From NCBI RefSeq assembly GCF_035917335.1, contig NZ_CP109067.1, forward strand, positions 3,967,001-4,031,000: a stretch of 64,000 nucleotides of DNA. The letters are read 5' to 3'. This DNA comes from Micromonospora sp. NBC_01813. GTDB taxonomy: Bacteria > Actinomycetota > Actinomycetes > Mycobacteriales > Micromonosporaceae. The notes under the pieces are model-generated. The model did no database searches, was not told the origin of the DNA, and saw only the letters and a program-made list of their open reading frames with translations. Below, in pieces: positions 53,274 through 62,366 of the stretch. Both the position numbers and the translations under genes were made by a program. How positions within the stretch are numbered: position 1 is the first letter of the stretch; each line of letters opens with the position of its first letter.

Positions 53274-53975
53274 ATGACTGCAGAACAGATCGTGCTTCTG
53301 GGTGGCCTGTGGCTCGACGGGTCGGCGTGGAGCGGCGTCGCGGCCGAGCTGGAGAAGATCGGCCGCACTCCGGTGCCGGTGACCCTGCCGGGGCAGGGCG
53401 ACGGGAACACCTCGGCGACGCTGGCCGACCAACTGGCCGCGGTCCTAGCCGCCGTGGACGCGGGTCCCGGCAGGTCGGTGGTGGTGGGGCACTCGGCGGC
53501 CTGCTCCCTGGCCTGGCTGGCGGCCGACGCACGGCCCGAGCGGGTGGCCAAGGTCGTGCTGATCGGCGGGTTCCCTTCCGAAGACGGGCAGCCGTACGCC
53601 GACTTCTTCGAGATCACCGACGGTGTCATGCCGTTCCCGGGCTGGGACCCGTTCGAGGGCGCGGACGCGGCCGACCTGGACGAGCAGGCCCGGCGGGACT
53701 TCACGGCTGCCGCGATCCCGGTCCCCGAGGGCGTGGCCAAGGGCGTCGTACGGCTGACCGACGAGCGGCGGTTCGACGTACCCGTCGTGGTGGTGTGCCC
53801 GGAGTTCACGCCGGCTCAGGCCCGGGAGTGGATCGATGCGGGCGACGTACCCGAGCTTGCCCGGGCCAAGCACGTCGACCTGGTCGACATCGACTCCGGA
53901 CACTGGCCGATGCTCACCCGGCCCGCAGAGCTGGCCCGGATCCTCGCCGAGGTCCAGCGTCCCACCGCGATCTGA
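53274..53975 (+). CDS. Alpha/beta-fold hydrolase
   Basis: 233 aa. The nucleophile elbow is VVGHSAACS with Ser74; the oxyanion-side motif LLGGLWLDGSAW and the C-terminal His in DSGHWPML fit the fold, and an acid (VCPEFTP region) completes a likely triad. It is a small soluble hydrolase of unknown substrate, shorter than most family members. It is divergent from the WYL regulator, which may control it. The ATG start has no strong ribosome site, so leaderless translation is possible. Confidence 0.88.
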   Translation: MTAEQIVLLGGLWLDGSAWSGVAAELEKIGRTPVPVTLPGQGDGNTSATLADQLAAVLAAVDAGPGRSVVVGHSAACSLAWLAADARPERVAKVVLIGGFPSEDGQPYADFFEITDGVMPFPGWDPFEGADAADLDEQARRDFTAAAIPVPEGVAKGVVRLTDERRFDVPVVVVCPEFTPAQAREWIDAGDVPELARAKHVDLVDIDSGHWPMLTRPAELARILAEVQRPTAI

Positions 53976-54043
53976 CGGCGGCACCGCGACATGGCGGCGG
54001 CCTGGGCCCGGCCGGCGGCGGGTGCGGGCACTATCGTGCTGGG

Positions 54044-54541
54044 GTGCGTATCCGATTCGACGTCCCCGACGATCCCGACTATCCGGGCCGGGTGGCCGCC
54101 GCGCTCAGCCGGGTGCGGCTGGCCAAGTTCGGCTACATCGGCGGGGCGCTGGCGGTGACCGGGGTCGCCGCTTTCGTCGCCTCGCGGGAGTACGGCTGGG
54201 GCGAGCAGTTCTCGCTGCTGTGGATGTCGCTGGTCACCGCCGGGGTGCTGTCGATGCTGTACGGGCCGTGGGTGCGCTCGCGCGCCCGGCGCCGGTCCGG
54301 CGAGTACGCGGTAGACGGCGGCTACGACATCACCGACGACACCATCACGATGCGCAGCGGTACGGAGTTCAGCGACATCGCCTGGGACGGGGTCAGCCAG
54401 GTCCGCGACACCCCCGGCTTCTGGATCGTGTACGTCGGCCGGATGCCGGCGACCGTACTCCCCCGCGAGTTGATGTCCGCCGACGACATCGAGACGTTGC
54501 GCGCCTTCATGACCAAGCGTGGCCTGCTCCAGGCCCAATGA
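54044..54541 (+). CDS. YcxB-like membrane protein
   Basis: 165 aa from the GTG at 54044. Two membrane helices (about 30-48 and 57-75) are followed by a YcxB-like C-terminal beta-barrel/PH-like domain: GYDITDDTITMRSGTEFSDIAWDGVSQVRDTPGFWIVYVG. Homologues have no known function. It follows the hydrolase by 68 bases, on the same strand, and converges with a second WYL regulator. Confidence 0.8.
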   Translation: MRIRFDVPDDPDYPGRVAAALSRVRLAKFGYIGGALAVTGVAAFVASREYGWGEQFSLLWMSLVTAGVLSMLYGPWVRSRARRRSGEYAVDGGYDITDDTITMRSGTEFSDIAWDGVSQVRDTPGFWIVYVGRMPATVLPRELMSADDIETLRAFMTKRGLLQAQ

Positions 54542-54573
54542 GGACGGTGTCAGCCGGATAGCTCGACGAGCTC

Positions 54574-55521
54574 TCAGCCGTACCGCTCGACGAGCGCGGT
54601 GCCGATCGAGGCCAGCTGGTCCCGCACACCCGCAGGGCCGGTGACCTCGAGCCATTCGACCAGCCAGGCGAGCTCGCCGGCTAGCGTGTACTCGCTGTAG
54701 CCGCGGATCACGACCTCGATGCGGCCGTCGGCCGTGGGGCCGCCCACCTCGAGCCGATCGCCGAGCGCCATCCGGAGCTTGCCGATCCCGTCGGGTGCGC
54801 AGACCGCCTGGATCTCGACGGGCATTCGGCTGCGGTCGACCTCGTCGGCGATCTCCCGCCAGCTCCCGGCGAGGTCGAAGTCCGTGGGCCGGTGCACCGG
54901 ATCGTCGGTCGGGTCGACGGACGACACGCGGTCGATCCGGAAGGTCCGCCGGCCGGCCTCGGTGGTGGTGACGAGGTACCACCACGGGTCTTTGGCGACG
55001 ATGCCCAGCGGGTGGACGGTCCGCTCGGTCACGGTGCCGGTGCTGTCGACGTAGCCGAGCCGCACCTGGACGCCCCGGATCACCGCGTCCTGGAGCTCGT
55101 CGAGGAATTGAGGTGGTGGGCGGTCGACCCGGCTCGCCCCCCATCGTTGCGGGTCGGTGACGATCGACGACGCCGCCGCCTCGGCCTGCGCCCGGAAGGG
55201 CTCCGGCAGGGCGCGGACGAGTTTGCGCAGCGCTGATCGCACGGCCGGCGTCGTGGCCGAGGCCGGGCCGGCGACCAGGAACAACGCGCGGGCCTCGCTC
55301 GCGGTCAACCCGGACAGGTCGGTACGGGCACCGCCCACGAGCCGCCAGCCACCGCCTCGGCCCTGCGTGGAATACACGGGCACCCCGGCCATGGCCAGGG
55401 CGTCGAGGTCGCGGCGGGCGGTGCGCTCGGAGACCTCCAACTCCCGGGCGACCTCCGCCGCCGTCACCTGCTCGCGCTGCTGCAACAGCAGGAGTACGGC
55501 CACCAGCCGGTCGGTGCGCAT
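54574..55521 (-). CDS. WYL-domain, HTH transcriptional regulator (YafY-like)
   Basis: 315 aa from the ATG at 55521. It starts MRTDRLVAVLLLLQQREQVTAAEVARELEVSERTARRDLDAL, the usual YafY-type HTH, and has a WYL domain with TERTVHPLGIVAKDPWWYLVTT. A longer open frame to 55719 is not used, because the family start is clear. The gene is divergent from an epoxide-hydrolase-like gene with a perfect inverted repeat in the 63-bp gap, so it is the likely repressor or activator of that gene. Confidence 0.91.
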   Translation of the reverse strand: MRTDRLVAVLLLLQQREQVTAAEVARELEVSERTARRDLDALAMAGVPVYSTQGRGGGWRLVGGARTDLSGLTASEARALFLVAGPASATTPAVRSALRKLVRALPEPFRAQAEAAASSIVTDPQRWGASRVDRPPPQFLDELQDAVIRGVQVRLGYVDSTGTVTERTVHPLGIVAKDPWWYLVTTTEAGRRTFRIDRVSSVDPTDDPVHRPTDFDLAGSWREIADEVDRSRMPVEIQAVCAPDGIGKLRMALGDRLEVGGPTADGRIEVVIRGYSEYTLAGELAWLVEWLEVTGPAGVRDQLASIGTALVERYG

Positions 55522-55540
55522 GCCGCCAAGATTGTCAGAT

Positions 55541-55565
55541 AAACCGGTCATGAGGTGACCGGTTT
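55541..55565. promoter_or_regulatory. Operator between the WYL regulator and the epoxide-hydrolase-like gene
   Basis: AAACCGGTCA (55541-55550) and TGACCGGTTT (55556-55565) are perfect 10-base inverted arms with TGAGG between. The site lies 20 bases from each start codon and so covers both promoters. Confidence 0.72.
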
Positions 55566-55584
55566 CGGTCGGCAGGATGGCGAC

Positions 55585-56529
55585 ATGAATTTCCCCGAAC
55601 CCAGTCTTGTCCCCGTCAACGGCGTAAAGCTCGAAGTCTTCGAAGCCGGCCGGCAGAATGCCGGAAAGCCGATCGTGCTCTGTCACGGCTGGCCGGAGCA
55701 TGCCTACTCCTGGCGCCACCAGATGCCGGCCCTAGCCGCAGCGGGCTACCACGTCATCGTCCCGAACCAGCGGGGCTACGGCAATTCGTCGCGCCCGACC
55801 GAGGTCACCGACTACGACATCGCACACCTGTCGGGTGACCTCGTCGCGCTACTCGATCACTACGGGTACGACGATGCCACCTTCGTCGGACACGACTGGG
55901 GCGCGATGGTCGTCTGGGGACTGGCCCTGCTGCATCCGGACCGCGTCAACAAGGTGATCAACCTGAGCCTGCCGTACCAGGAACGCGGCGAAACACCCTG
56001 GATCGAGCTGATGGAAGCCATCCTCGGCGGCGACTTCTACTTCGTCCACTTCAACCGACAGCCAGGCGTCGCGGACGCCGTGTTCGACGAGAACACCTTC
56101 CAGTTCCTGCGCAACCTGTACCGGAAGAACGTGCCGCTGCAGGAGCCCCAGCCGGGCATGGCGTTCATCGACCTCGCCAGGGCGGAAGCGCCACTCGGTG
56201 AGCCGGTGATGAGCGACAGCGAACTCGCCGTGTTCGTCTCCGCCTTCGAATCGACCGGGTTCACCGGCAGCATCAACTGGTACCGGAACCTCGACCGCAA
56301 CTGGCGCCTGTTGGCGGACGTCGACCCGATCATCCAGCAGCCCACGCTCATGATCTACGGCGACCGGGACACGATCGCGAAGTCCGACCGGCTGGCGGAG
56401 TTCGTGCCCAACGTGGAGGTGGTCAGCCTGGACTGCGGCCACTGGATCCAGCAGGAAAAGCCGGAAGAAACGACCGGCGCGATCCTGACGTGGCTGGAAC
56501 AACAGGACGGCACCGTCCGGGCCCATTGA
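55585..56529 (+). CDS. Epoxide-hydrolase-like alpha/beta hydrolase
   Basis: 314 aa. Oxyanion motif HGWPEHAYSWR (34-44), nucleophile Asp104 in VGHDWGA, a lid region (about 140-215), the acid in YGDRDT, and base His286 in DCGHWIQ. The Asp nucleophile points to an epoxide hydrolase or haloalkane dehalogenase rather than an esterase; HGWPE is typical for epoxide hydrolases. The ATG at 55585 is preceded by AGGATGG. It is divergent from the second WYL regulator and probably induced by a cognate substrate. Confidence 0.88.
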   Translation: MNFPEPSLVPVNGVKLEVFEAGRQNAGKPIVLCHGWPEHAYSWRHQMPALAAAGYHVIVPNQRGYGNSSRPTEVTDYDIAHLSGDLVALLDHYGYDDATFVGHDWGAMVVWGLALLHPDRVNKVINLSLPYQERGETPWIELMEAILGGDFYFVHFNRQPGVADAVFDENTFQFLRNLYRKNVPLQEPQPGMAFIDLARAEAPLGEPVMSDSELAVFVSAFESTGFTGSINWYRNLDRNWRLLADVDPIIQQPTLMIYGDRDTIAKSDRLAEFVPNVEVVSLDCGHWIQQEKPEETTGAILTWLEQQDGTVRAH

Positions 56530-56587
56530 CCCCGCTCGTGCAACTATCCACGTCACCCAAGGCGGGTACGCGCAGCGCCGGTCTGCT

Positions 56588-57115
56588 CTAGCTCGACCCG
56601 GCGCTGCGTCGTCTGGTTCCGCCGTAGAGGCGCACGCGGTGGTCGACGTCGCGGCCCGGCTGCCCCTGTACGAACCGGTCGTCACTCACCGGGCCGTGGC
56701 CGACGTGCACCAGCCAGTCCTCGTAGTACCAACTCGGGTTGCAGGAGCAGCCGGTGAACCGGAAGTTGGCCCGATAGCGGCCGACCTGCCCCGGGGTCAG
56801 GGTGAAGAGCCGAGATGACGGGTACGGGCGCGGGTAGGCCGCCGAGCCGGGCAACCGGTCGACGGTGACCGTCTCGCCGTCCCGGCTGAGCCACAGACCG
56901 ATGCTGCGGGCCTGCTTGGTGCCGCCGCCCAACACCTCGTCATGGCGTTCGTAACCGACCGACTCATCGGCTAGGACCTCGTGGATCACCACATCGCTCG
57001 CCGGCAACGTTCGTGGCAGGGTCACCGCTCGATCGAGGCCACGACGGGCGTTCGCGGCCGACGCGCCACGTGCCGCAGCCGTCCATCGCACCCTGACCCG
57101 CTGGATGACGATCAC
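56588..57115 (-). CDS. Hypothetical protein
   Basis: 175 aa, soluble, with no recognised family. The C-terminal half is coherent (SSRLFTLTPGQVGRYRANFRFTGCSCNPSWYYEDWLVHVGHG) with a CSC motif and aromatic residues, as in a beta-sandwich protein. The N-terminal 40 residues are Ala/Arg-rich and may not be translated; in-frame GTGs near the segment RRGLDRAV offer shorter starts. Convergent with the epoxide-hydrolase-like gene. Coding is supported by codon pattern only. Confidence 0.55.
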   Translation of the reverse strand: MIVIQRVRVRWTAAARGASAANARRGLDRAVTLPRTLPASDVVIHEVLADESVGYERHDEVLGGGTKQARSIGLWLSRDGETVTVDRLPGSAAYPRPYPSSRLFTLTPGQVGRYRANFRFTGCSCNPSWYYEDWLVHVGHGPVSDDRFVQGQPGRDVDHRVRLYGGTRRRSAGSS

Positions 57116-57578
57116 GGCCCAGTTTCCCTCCGCCGTACTCCACCCACCAGCGAGTATCCGATGCCGGCACCGAGACCGTCTGGAACGGACTACCTGGGTG
57201 GTCGGATCCTGACTCCGGTCAGCTGGACCACGTAGCCGACGAACCTGAGGTCCTCGGTTTCGGGCGGACAGCCATCCGCAGAACTCACCGCGCTGACTAC
57301 CCCAACGGTCACTGACGCCGATTCGGGAAGGCCGCCGTGATGTTCCTCAGCCGCATCGATGCGGCTGGCCAGTCGAGGCACTCATCCATCCGCCTCTCAC
57401 CGCCGTCGACCAACACGAATCACGAACATATCAATTAGGTTTACTCGCGTAATTCCTAGGCGAACACGTGGACGACCCAACAGGATCCCCTCCGGAGAAT
57501 GCAATCCCATTTGATTACTCCAGCTTGACCACCCGCCCTACACTGTGACACACCAGCAAGCCACGATTGGACAGAGCG
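57116..57578. other. 463-bp low-GC intergenic stretch
   Basis: The only candidate gene is a 63-codon minus-strand frame at 57190-57381 with no recognisable domain and a weak start. From about 57410 to 57530 the sequence becomes A/T-richer than anywhere nearby. No repeat ends or integrase sites could be identified. It leads into the low-GC membrane-protein gene. Confidence 0.5.
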
Positions 57579-58361
57579 ATGCCATCTCGGCTTTTGTTAT
57601 CGACACACAGCACAAAGCCACAGAAGTCGGCAAGACCATTCGGGGGCAGACCACGCCGACAGGGCGATCCGGCGAACGACACCGGGCTTGCGATTGCTCT
57701 GTCCGAGATCGATGGACTGCGGGAGCTCCTGGTTCTAAATAACACGCAAGCGGCAACCCGGTTCAACTACCATCTCGTTTTGGTGTCCGCAACCTTCGCC
57801 GGCTCGGCAGCGGTAGTTGGCTCTGGCGGGCTGGATGATCGATATCGCTTCAGCCTTGTCGCCACACTTGCAACGGCCGTGCTAGCGCTAGGAATCCTTG
57901 CATTCGAACGGATAGCCTACAGCGACGTAGTTCGAAACGAATATCTTGCGATGATCGGCCTATATCGTGGGTACTTGTTGGCCAGAGAGCCCGAACTCCG
58001 CCCATACAGCGTTCTCCCCGCATACGCCCCGGGAACACCTCGACCAAAATGGAAGGTGCAGTCGGCGCTCAATAACCTAGCAATCAGTGTGGCGTTCATC
58101 AACTCCCTGGCGGCAGCTGCCGCAGGAGCACTGCTAATGCAGGTGATTCATCCTGGATCTACACTCAAGTCAGCAGTCGCAGCCGGGTTCCTCCTGATCG
58201 TTTTCTCGATCGGCCAAGCGGCGTGGCTAAAGCGTCTCTACCGGCGTGGCGAGCAGGACATCGATCACTTGGGGTCCTCGAACTGGCATCCGTACGGCCA
58301 GACTGACGAGCCGCGCAGCACCGCCTACCCATGGTCGTACAAGACAACAGGTGTCGGCTAG
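57579..58361 (+). CDS. Four-helix membrane protein of unknown function, low GC
   Basis: 260 aa from the ATG at 57579; TTG 57567 would add four residues. Four membrane helices occur as two pairs (about 58-80, 88-110; 172-195, 207-228) separated by a cytoplasmic segment with Pro-rich YSVLPAYAPGTPRPKW. This layout resembles SLATT-like two-pair proteins but no signature is certain. G+C is near half in parts (30 of 60 bases in 57901-57960), far below the neighbours, which suggests recent acquisition. No partner effector gene is adjacent. Confidence 0.68.
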   Translation: MPSRLLLSTHSTKPQKSARPFGGRPRRQGDPANDTGLAIALSEIDGLRELLVLNNTQAATRFNYHLVLVSATFAGSAAVVGSGGLDDRYRFSLVATLATAVLALGILAFERIAYSDVVRNEYLAMIGLYRGYLLAREPELRPYSVLPAYAPGTPRPKWKVQSALNNLAISVAFINSLAAAAAGALLMQVIHPGSTLKSAVAAGFLLIVFSIGQAAWLKRLYRRGEQDIDHLGSSNWHPYGQTDEPRSTAYPWSYKTTGVG

Positions 58362-58445
58362 TCGGCGGTCCGGGTCAGGGCCCCGTCGACGTCAAACATG
58401 AAGGACTCCGTAGCGTCAGAGACCACCTGATGTCATCATCTGCCG

Positions 58446-59834
58446 GTGCCTGTCACCCGCCGTACGCTGCTCGGACTCGGCCTGGTCGGTGGTGCCGCCG
58501 CGCTCACCGGCTGCGCCGACCCGGCCCGCACCGGGACACCCACCTTCGTCGGCAACACCACCGCCGCGCCTGCGGTCGCCGGCTCCGCGACGGCCGGCCC
58601 CGACCCGTCGGCGCACGCCGGTCTAGGCTCCGCCGACCCGACCGGCCCGTCCCCCACCGCCGCCGGTGGCGGCACCCCGATCAGCGGCGAGATCCCCCAC
58701 CCGGCGCTCACCGACGTCCTACGCAGATACCTCAAGCCGACCAGCGACAACCCCGGCCACCCCAGCTACGCCGGCGCGGTCGCCGTGGTCACCGTCGCCG
58801 GCCGTACGGTCGCCCGGCTCGCCGTCGGCGACGCCCTGCGCTACGCCGCCGGGCCGGTCGAACTGCCGGCCGGCCAGCGGGTGCCGATGCGACCCGACTC
58901 GATCCACGACCTGGCCTCGATCACCAAGGTACACACCGCGATCCTCGCCCTCCGGCAGGTCGACGCCGGCCGCGTCGACCTCGACGCGCCGGTCGTCGAA
59001 TACCTGCCGGAGTTCGACGGCCCCGGCAAGACGGCGATCACCGTCGCCATGCTGCTCACCCACACCAGCGGCCTACCGGTCGGCGCCAAGATCAGCCAGA
59101 TCAGCGGACGCGACGCCCGCTGGCAGGCCGTCCTCACCACCGGAATCATCGACGGTGCCACCCCCGGCGACACGTTCCGCTACTCCAGCGTCGGACTGAT
59201 GGTGCTCGGCCGGATCATCGAGAAGGTCACCGGACAGGGCCTCGCCGAGGCACTGCGTACCGGATTGACCGGACCGCTCGGCCTGGCCGACACCGGCTAC
59301 ACCCCCACCGACCGGTACCCGTCCGCCGACATCGCCGCCCGGATGGCCGCCACCGACGCTCGCTCGTCACGCGGCCTGCTGCGCGGCATCGTCCACGACG
59401 ACGTCGCCAACCAGCTCGGCGGCATCGCCGGACACGCCGGCATCTTCGCCACCGCCGACGACGTCGCCGCCGTCGGCAACCTGCTGCTGGGCGGCGGCAG
59501 CCACAACGGGGTACGGATCCTCAGCCCCGCCATCTGCCAGCGGATGCTCACCAACGCCAACACCGGACTGCCCGCCATCGACCCGGAACGCCCGCAGCGC
59601 ACCTCCGACCACGGCCTCGGCGTCGTGCTCAACCAGCCGTGGTTCATGGGCGCGCTCGCCGGCCCCCGCAGTTTTGGCCACACCGGCTTCTCCGGCACCT
59701 CACTGGTGGTCGACCCCGACCGCAAGCTCGTTTTCGCTCTGCTGACCAACCGCGCCCACCCGAACTGGAGCTGGGCCAACCCCGACCCGGCCCGGGTCGC
59801 CGCCGCCAACATCGTCGCCCGCGACTTCGGCTGA
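58446..59834 (+). CDS. Tat-exported lipoprotein, serine beta-lactamase/esterase-like hydrolase
   Basis: 462 aa. The start carries a twin-arginine motif and lipobox (TRRTLLGLGLVGGAAALTGC, Cys23), then a Thr/Ala/Pro linker to about residue 80. The serine-hydrolase domain has S-x-x-K as Ser158-Ile-Thr-Lys161, Tyr in YSSVG as the second motif, and HTGFSG as the third. This is the class C beta-lactamase/penicillin-binding-protein/esterase family; many members are esterases or D-aminopeptidases. Resistance is not implied. The GTG start at 58446 is the only one that gives the signal peptide. Confidence 0.9.
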   Translation: MPVTRRTLLGLGLVGGAAALTGCADPARTGTPTFVGNTTAAPAVAGSATAGPDPSAHAGLGSADPTGPSPTAAGGGTPISGEIPHPALTDVLRRYLKPTSDNPGHPSYAGAVAVVTVAGRTVARLAVGDALRYAAGPVELPAGQRVPMRPDSIHDLASITKVHTAILALRQVDAGRVDLDAPVVEYLPEFDGPGKTAITVAMLLTHTSGLPVGAKISQISGRDARWQAVLTTGIIDGATPGDTFRYSSVGLMVLGRIIEKVTGQGLAEALRTGLTGPLGLADTGYTPTDRYPSADIAARMAATDARSSRGLLRGIVHDDVANQLGGIAGHAGIFATADDVAAVGNLLLGGGSHNGVRILSPAICQRMLTNANTGLPAIDPERPQRTSDHGLGVVLNQPWFMGALAGPRSFGHTGFSGTSLVVDPDRKLVFALLTNRAHPNWSWANPDPARVAAANIVARDFG

Positions 59835-59890
59835 CCCCCCACCGCTCGACGGCGGACCGCCGCACCTCGCCAGCTGGCCGACCGACGACC

Positions 59891-59906
59891 GCCACCTGCG
59901 GGTGGC
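59891..59906. terminator. Short hairpin between convergent genes
   Basis: GCCACC and GGTGGC pair around TGCG between the stops of the lipoprotein gene and the convergent membrane-protein gene. No T run is present. It is a plausible but weak terminator. Confidence 0.35.
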
Positions 59907-59927
59907 CGCCGGTGGCGTACGGCGGGA

Positions 59928-60392
59928 TTAGACGGTGGATGCGACAAGCACCGCCGCGATGCCCGCGACGACGAGTTCCGGAAGCTGGGCCAACATCAGC
60001 CACTTCTTCAGCCCGGCCGGCGCGGTCCACCACGCCTCCGGCGTGTAGTGGACCAGAGCCAGCTTCAACAGGTGCACCATCGAGACAGCGAACATGAACG
60101 CAGCGGGAAGCGCGATCGCCTGGAACACCACGTCGGGCAGATCACCGAACGCGATCGATACGACAACCACCACCAGCAGTTCGGCCAACCCGGTCATGCA
60201 GAAAGCGACGAACCACACCGCGAAGCGGCTGAGCTGCCGCAGCAGCAGGTCAGCGGCATCCTCCCAGGGTGCCTCGACCTCCGTCAGGAGAGTCTGTGCC
60301 CTGCTCTGCCCCTCGTCCGGGACAAGGTCGAGCATCCTACTGACCGGGCCTGCCAGGACACGTGCCAGCAGAAGCCCGACATCGGCGGTCAC
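59928..60392 (-). CDS. Small membrane protein of unknown function
   Basis: 154 aa from the GTG at 60392. An N-terminal amphipathic region is followed by three membrane helices (FAVWFVAFCMTGLAELLVVVVV, VVFQAIALPAAFMFAVSMVHLL, LAQLPELVVAGIAAVLVAS). A longer frame to 60524 starts in unlikely sequence. No family is recognised. It lies between two convergent or unrelated genes and about 180 bp of empty sequence separates it from the PIN gene. Coding is likely from the regular helix pattern. Confidence 0.6.
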   Translation of the reverse strand: MTADVGLLLARVLAGPVSRMLDLVPDEGQSRAQTLLTEVEAPWEDAADLLLRQLSRFAVWFVAFCMTGLAELLVVVVVSIAFGDLPDVVFQAIALPAAFMFAVSMVHLLKLALVHYTPEAWWTAPAGLKKWLMLAQLPELVVAGIAAVLVASTV

Positions 60393-60570
60393 TTCTCGCT
60401 GCCCGCGACGGTGACCAGCCGGCCCGTACCGCGCCAGCCGACCAGTAGGTACATCCCATGCATTCCACTCCACCACCTCACGCCCAGCATGGGAGGTCGG
60501 CGCTACTACCGGCCGTCCTCTCAACCATGCAGCCGCCCACGCTCGCTCGAACTCGCCGCGAGCCGTTGCG

Positions 60571-61113
60571 CTATATCAGCGGTGGGTTGCGCGAGCGGGC
60601 CCACTCGAACAGGTTCTCGCGGGCCGCTGCCGGGAACCGGGCGTCCGTGTCGGCGAGGTTCCTGATCAGCTCCTGCGCCTTCGGCTCGGGCAGGATGCCG
60701 TCGCGGTAGGCGGCGAGGACGAGCTGCAGCGTCCGGTGCACCCGCACACCGCGCGAGCGTCCGACGTTGCAGGCGACCTGGTCATCGACGTACGCAGCGG
60801 CTCCGTGGGCCTCGGCCCAGGCCAACACCGACGCCTCTCCGGCGTTGCGGGCGAGGTTCCCGAGCCGGTTCATGTACTGCCCGAACAGGTAGAGCTCGGC
60901 CAGGTCGTCGCAGGGCACGGTTTCGATCCAGTCGAGCATCGTGGCGGCGAGGAGCACCGGATGCATCTCGGCCCCGTTACGCAACTCGCCCAGGACGGCT
61001 TTCGTGGTCACGCATCGAAATCCGGTGACGATCTTCTGCAGGGCCGGCAGTTCACCGGCGCGGGCAAAGTGGTTGAGCGGGCTGGCGTCGAACACCAGAA
61101 CGCTATCGGTCAC
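60571..61113 (-). CDS. PIN-domain-like putative RNase, toxin candidate
   Basis: 180 aa. The PIN acidic residues are present: Asp9 (VFDASPLNHFA), Glu43 (GELRNG), Glu93 (AGEASVLAWA) and Asp110/111 (YVDDQVACNVG). PIN proteins are Mg-dependent single-strand RNases, often toxins of toxin-antitoxin pairs. The start overlaps the 3' end of the ImmA/IrrE-type gene by 11 bases, so the two are co-translated. The overlapping upstream regulator would be its antitoxin or repressor. Confidence 0.82.
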   Translation of the reverse strand: MTDSVLVFDASPLNHFARAGELPALQKIVTGFRCVTTKAVLGELRNGAEMHPVLLAATMLDWIETVPCDDLAELYLFGQYMNRLGNLARNAGEASVLAWAEAHGAAAYVDDQVACNVGRSRGVRVHRTLQLVLAAYRDGILPEPKAQELIRNLADTDARFPAAARENLFEWARSRNPPLI

Positions 61114-62245
61114 GGTCGAAGCTTCCTTCGAACTCGGGTGCCAGCGCTTCGATGGGCATCTGGTGGGGGGTAGGCAGGTCGTCGAGGGTCACGGTGCCGT
61201 GCAGCAGCTCGACAACCCGGTCGGCGCTGATCACGCCGCGCCGGTAGGCGCGCATCGCCGCCTGCGCGTACGCCGGGGCGAGGGCCGGCGGCCGAAGCTC
61301 CTGCGCAAATCGCGCGCCACGGACCTCCAGATAGTCGCCGGAAGTCGGCCGCTGCACCCGCAGCTGGTCGAACTCGGCCCGGGATATCAGCTCCAGGGTG
61401 AGCGCGTGGGAAACGGCCGCCGACCAGCTCACCTGGTATTCGGCCGCCAGGACGATCAGCCGTTGCCGAGGATGCTCCCACTCGCCCGACAACTCGGCCC
61501 AGCGGGACCTGACCGACGACCGTGGCATGAGGAAGTGGATGGCGAAGGCGTCGATCAACGCTTCCCGCTCGGACCGGCCGGAGCCGAGACCGAAGTCCGC
61601 TGTGTACTCGTCGGCGAGCAGGTGGTGGCCGAGCTCGTGCGCGAGGTTGAACCGCCGCCGGCCGGCATCTGCGGCACCGTTGACCAGCGCCACTCCTACC
61701 TGGCCGGTTCGCAGGTAGCCGCCGTCGATCACCCCCGGACCCAGGTCGAGCGAGAACGCGAGCAGGCCCAGCCGCTCGACCACCGCCTGCAGGTCGGCCA
61801 GGGGTCCGTCCCCGCAGCCGAGTAGAACGCGGGCTTCGGCCGCGCCGGCTTCCGCTTCAGCGAGGGTGGTGACGCCCGACTGCAGAGCTGCGGCCGCCAG
61901 CGGCAGGGCTCCGACGTCGGCGAGCAGCTCGACATCCCGGCTGACTCGATCCAGCACGTCCTCCAGCCGCTGCACGTCCTGGTCGGCCGAGATCCCGGCC
62001 CGACGGCTGGCGAAGGTCTCCGCCGGGGCGGTGAGAAACCATTCAACGGTACGGCCGAGCAGCTCGGCGATCCGCGCCAGCTCAAGTGCGTCCAGTTGAC
62101 GTTGGCCGAGCTCGACGCGGGTCAACGCCGAACGGTGTATGCCCAGTCGTTCGGCCAGCTCACGCTGGCTAAAGCCGGCCAACTCGCGGGCGGCAGCCAC
62201 CCGGCCACCCACCTCTGCCCAGCTTCGCAGCCGCGCACGCATCAC
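61103..62245 (-). CDS. XRE-HTH plus ImmA/IrrE metallopeptidase-like protein, antitoxin candidate
   Basis: 380 aa from ATG 62245 (ATG 62242 is also possible). Residues about 13-70 form an XRE-type HTH (LAGFSQRELAERLGIHRSALTRVELGQR). The central COG2856 peptidase domain has the zinc motif HELGH at 203-207. The last 150 residues are helical. COG2856 proteins were proposed as partners of toxins in type II systems and as repressor-cleaving proteases in mobile elements. The 11-base overlap with the PIN gene supports the first reading here. Confidence 0.87.
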   Translation of the reverse strand: MMRARLRSWAEVGGRVAAARELAGFSQRELAERLGIHRSALTRVELGQRQLDALELARIAELLGRTVEWFLTAPAETFASRRAGISADQDVQRLEDVLDRVSRDVELLADVGALPLAAAALQSGVTTLAEAEAGAAEARVLLGCGDGPLADLQAVVERLGLLAFSLDLGPGVIDGGYLRTGQVGVALVNGAADAGRRRFNLAHELGHHLLADEYTADFGLGSGRSEREALIDAFAIHFLMPRSSVRSRWAELSGEWEHPRQRLIVLAAEYQVSWSAAVSHALTLELISRAEFDQLRVQRPTSGDYLEVRGARFAQELRPPALAPAYAQAAMRAYRRGVISADRVVELLHGTVTLDDLPTPHQMPIEALAPEFEGSFDRDR

Positions 62246-62366
62246 AGCCCCACTCTCGCCTCGCCGGTGCGAAAATCACACTATCTCAGGGTAGCTCAGG
62301 ATGGCATCGGTGCATCGGCCTGACCCGGGACGATAGGTTCCGCATTCGAACGCAAGCGGAGGCGGC

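Noticed and set aside
57190-57381. 63-codon minus-strand frame
   Set aside because: No domain, weak start and low-complexity context; kept only as a remark in the intergenic entry.
57525-57545. Promoter-like TTGACC and TACACT before the low-GC gene
   Set aside because: The two boxes are only eight bases apart, so they cannot form a standard sigma-70 promoter.
58446-59834. Antibiotic-resistance beta-lactamase
   Set aside because: SxxK and the other motifs fit the wider serine hydrolase family of esterases and D-peptidases; the sequence does not show lactam hydrolysis.
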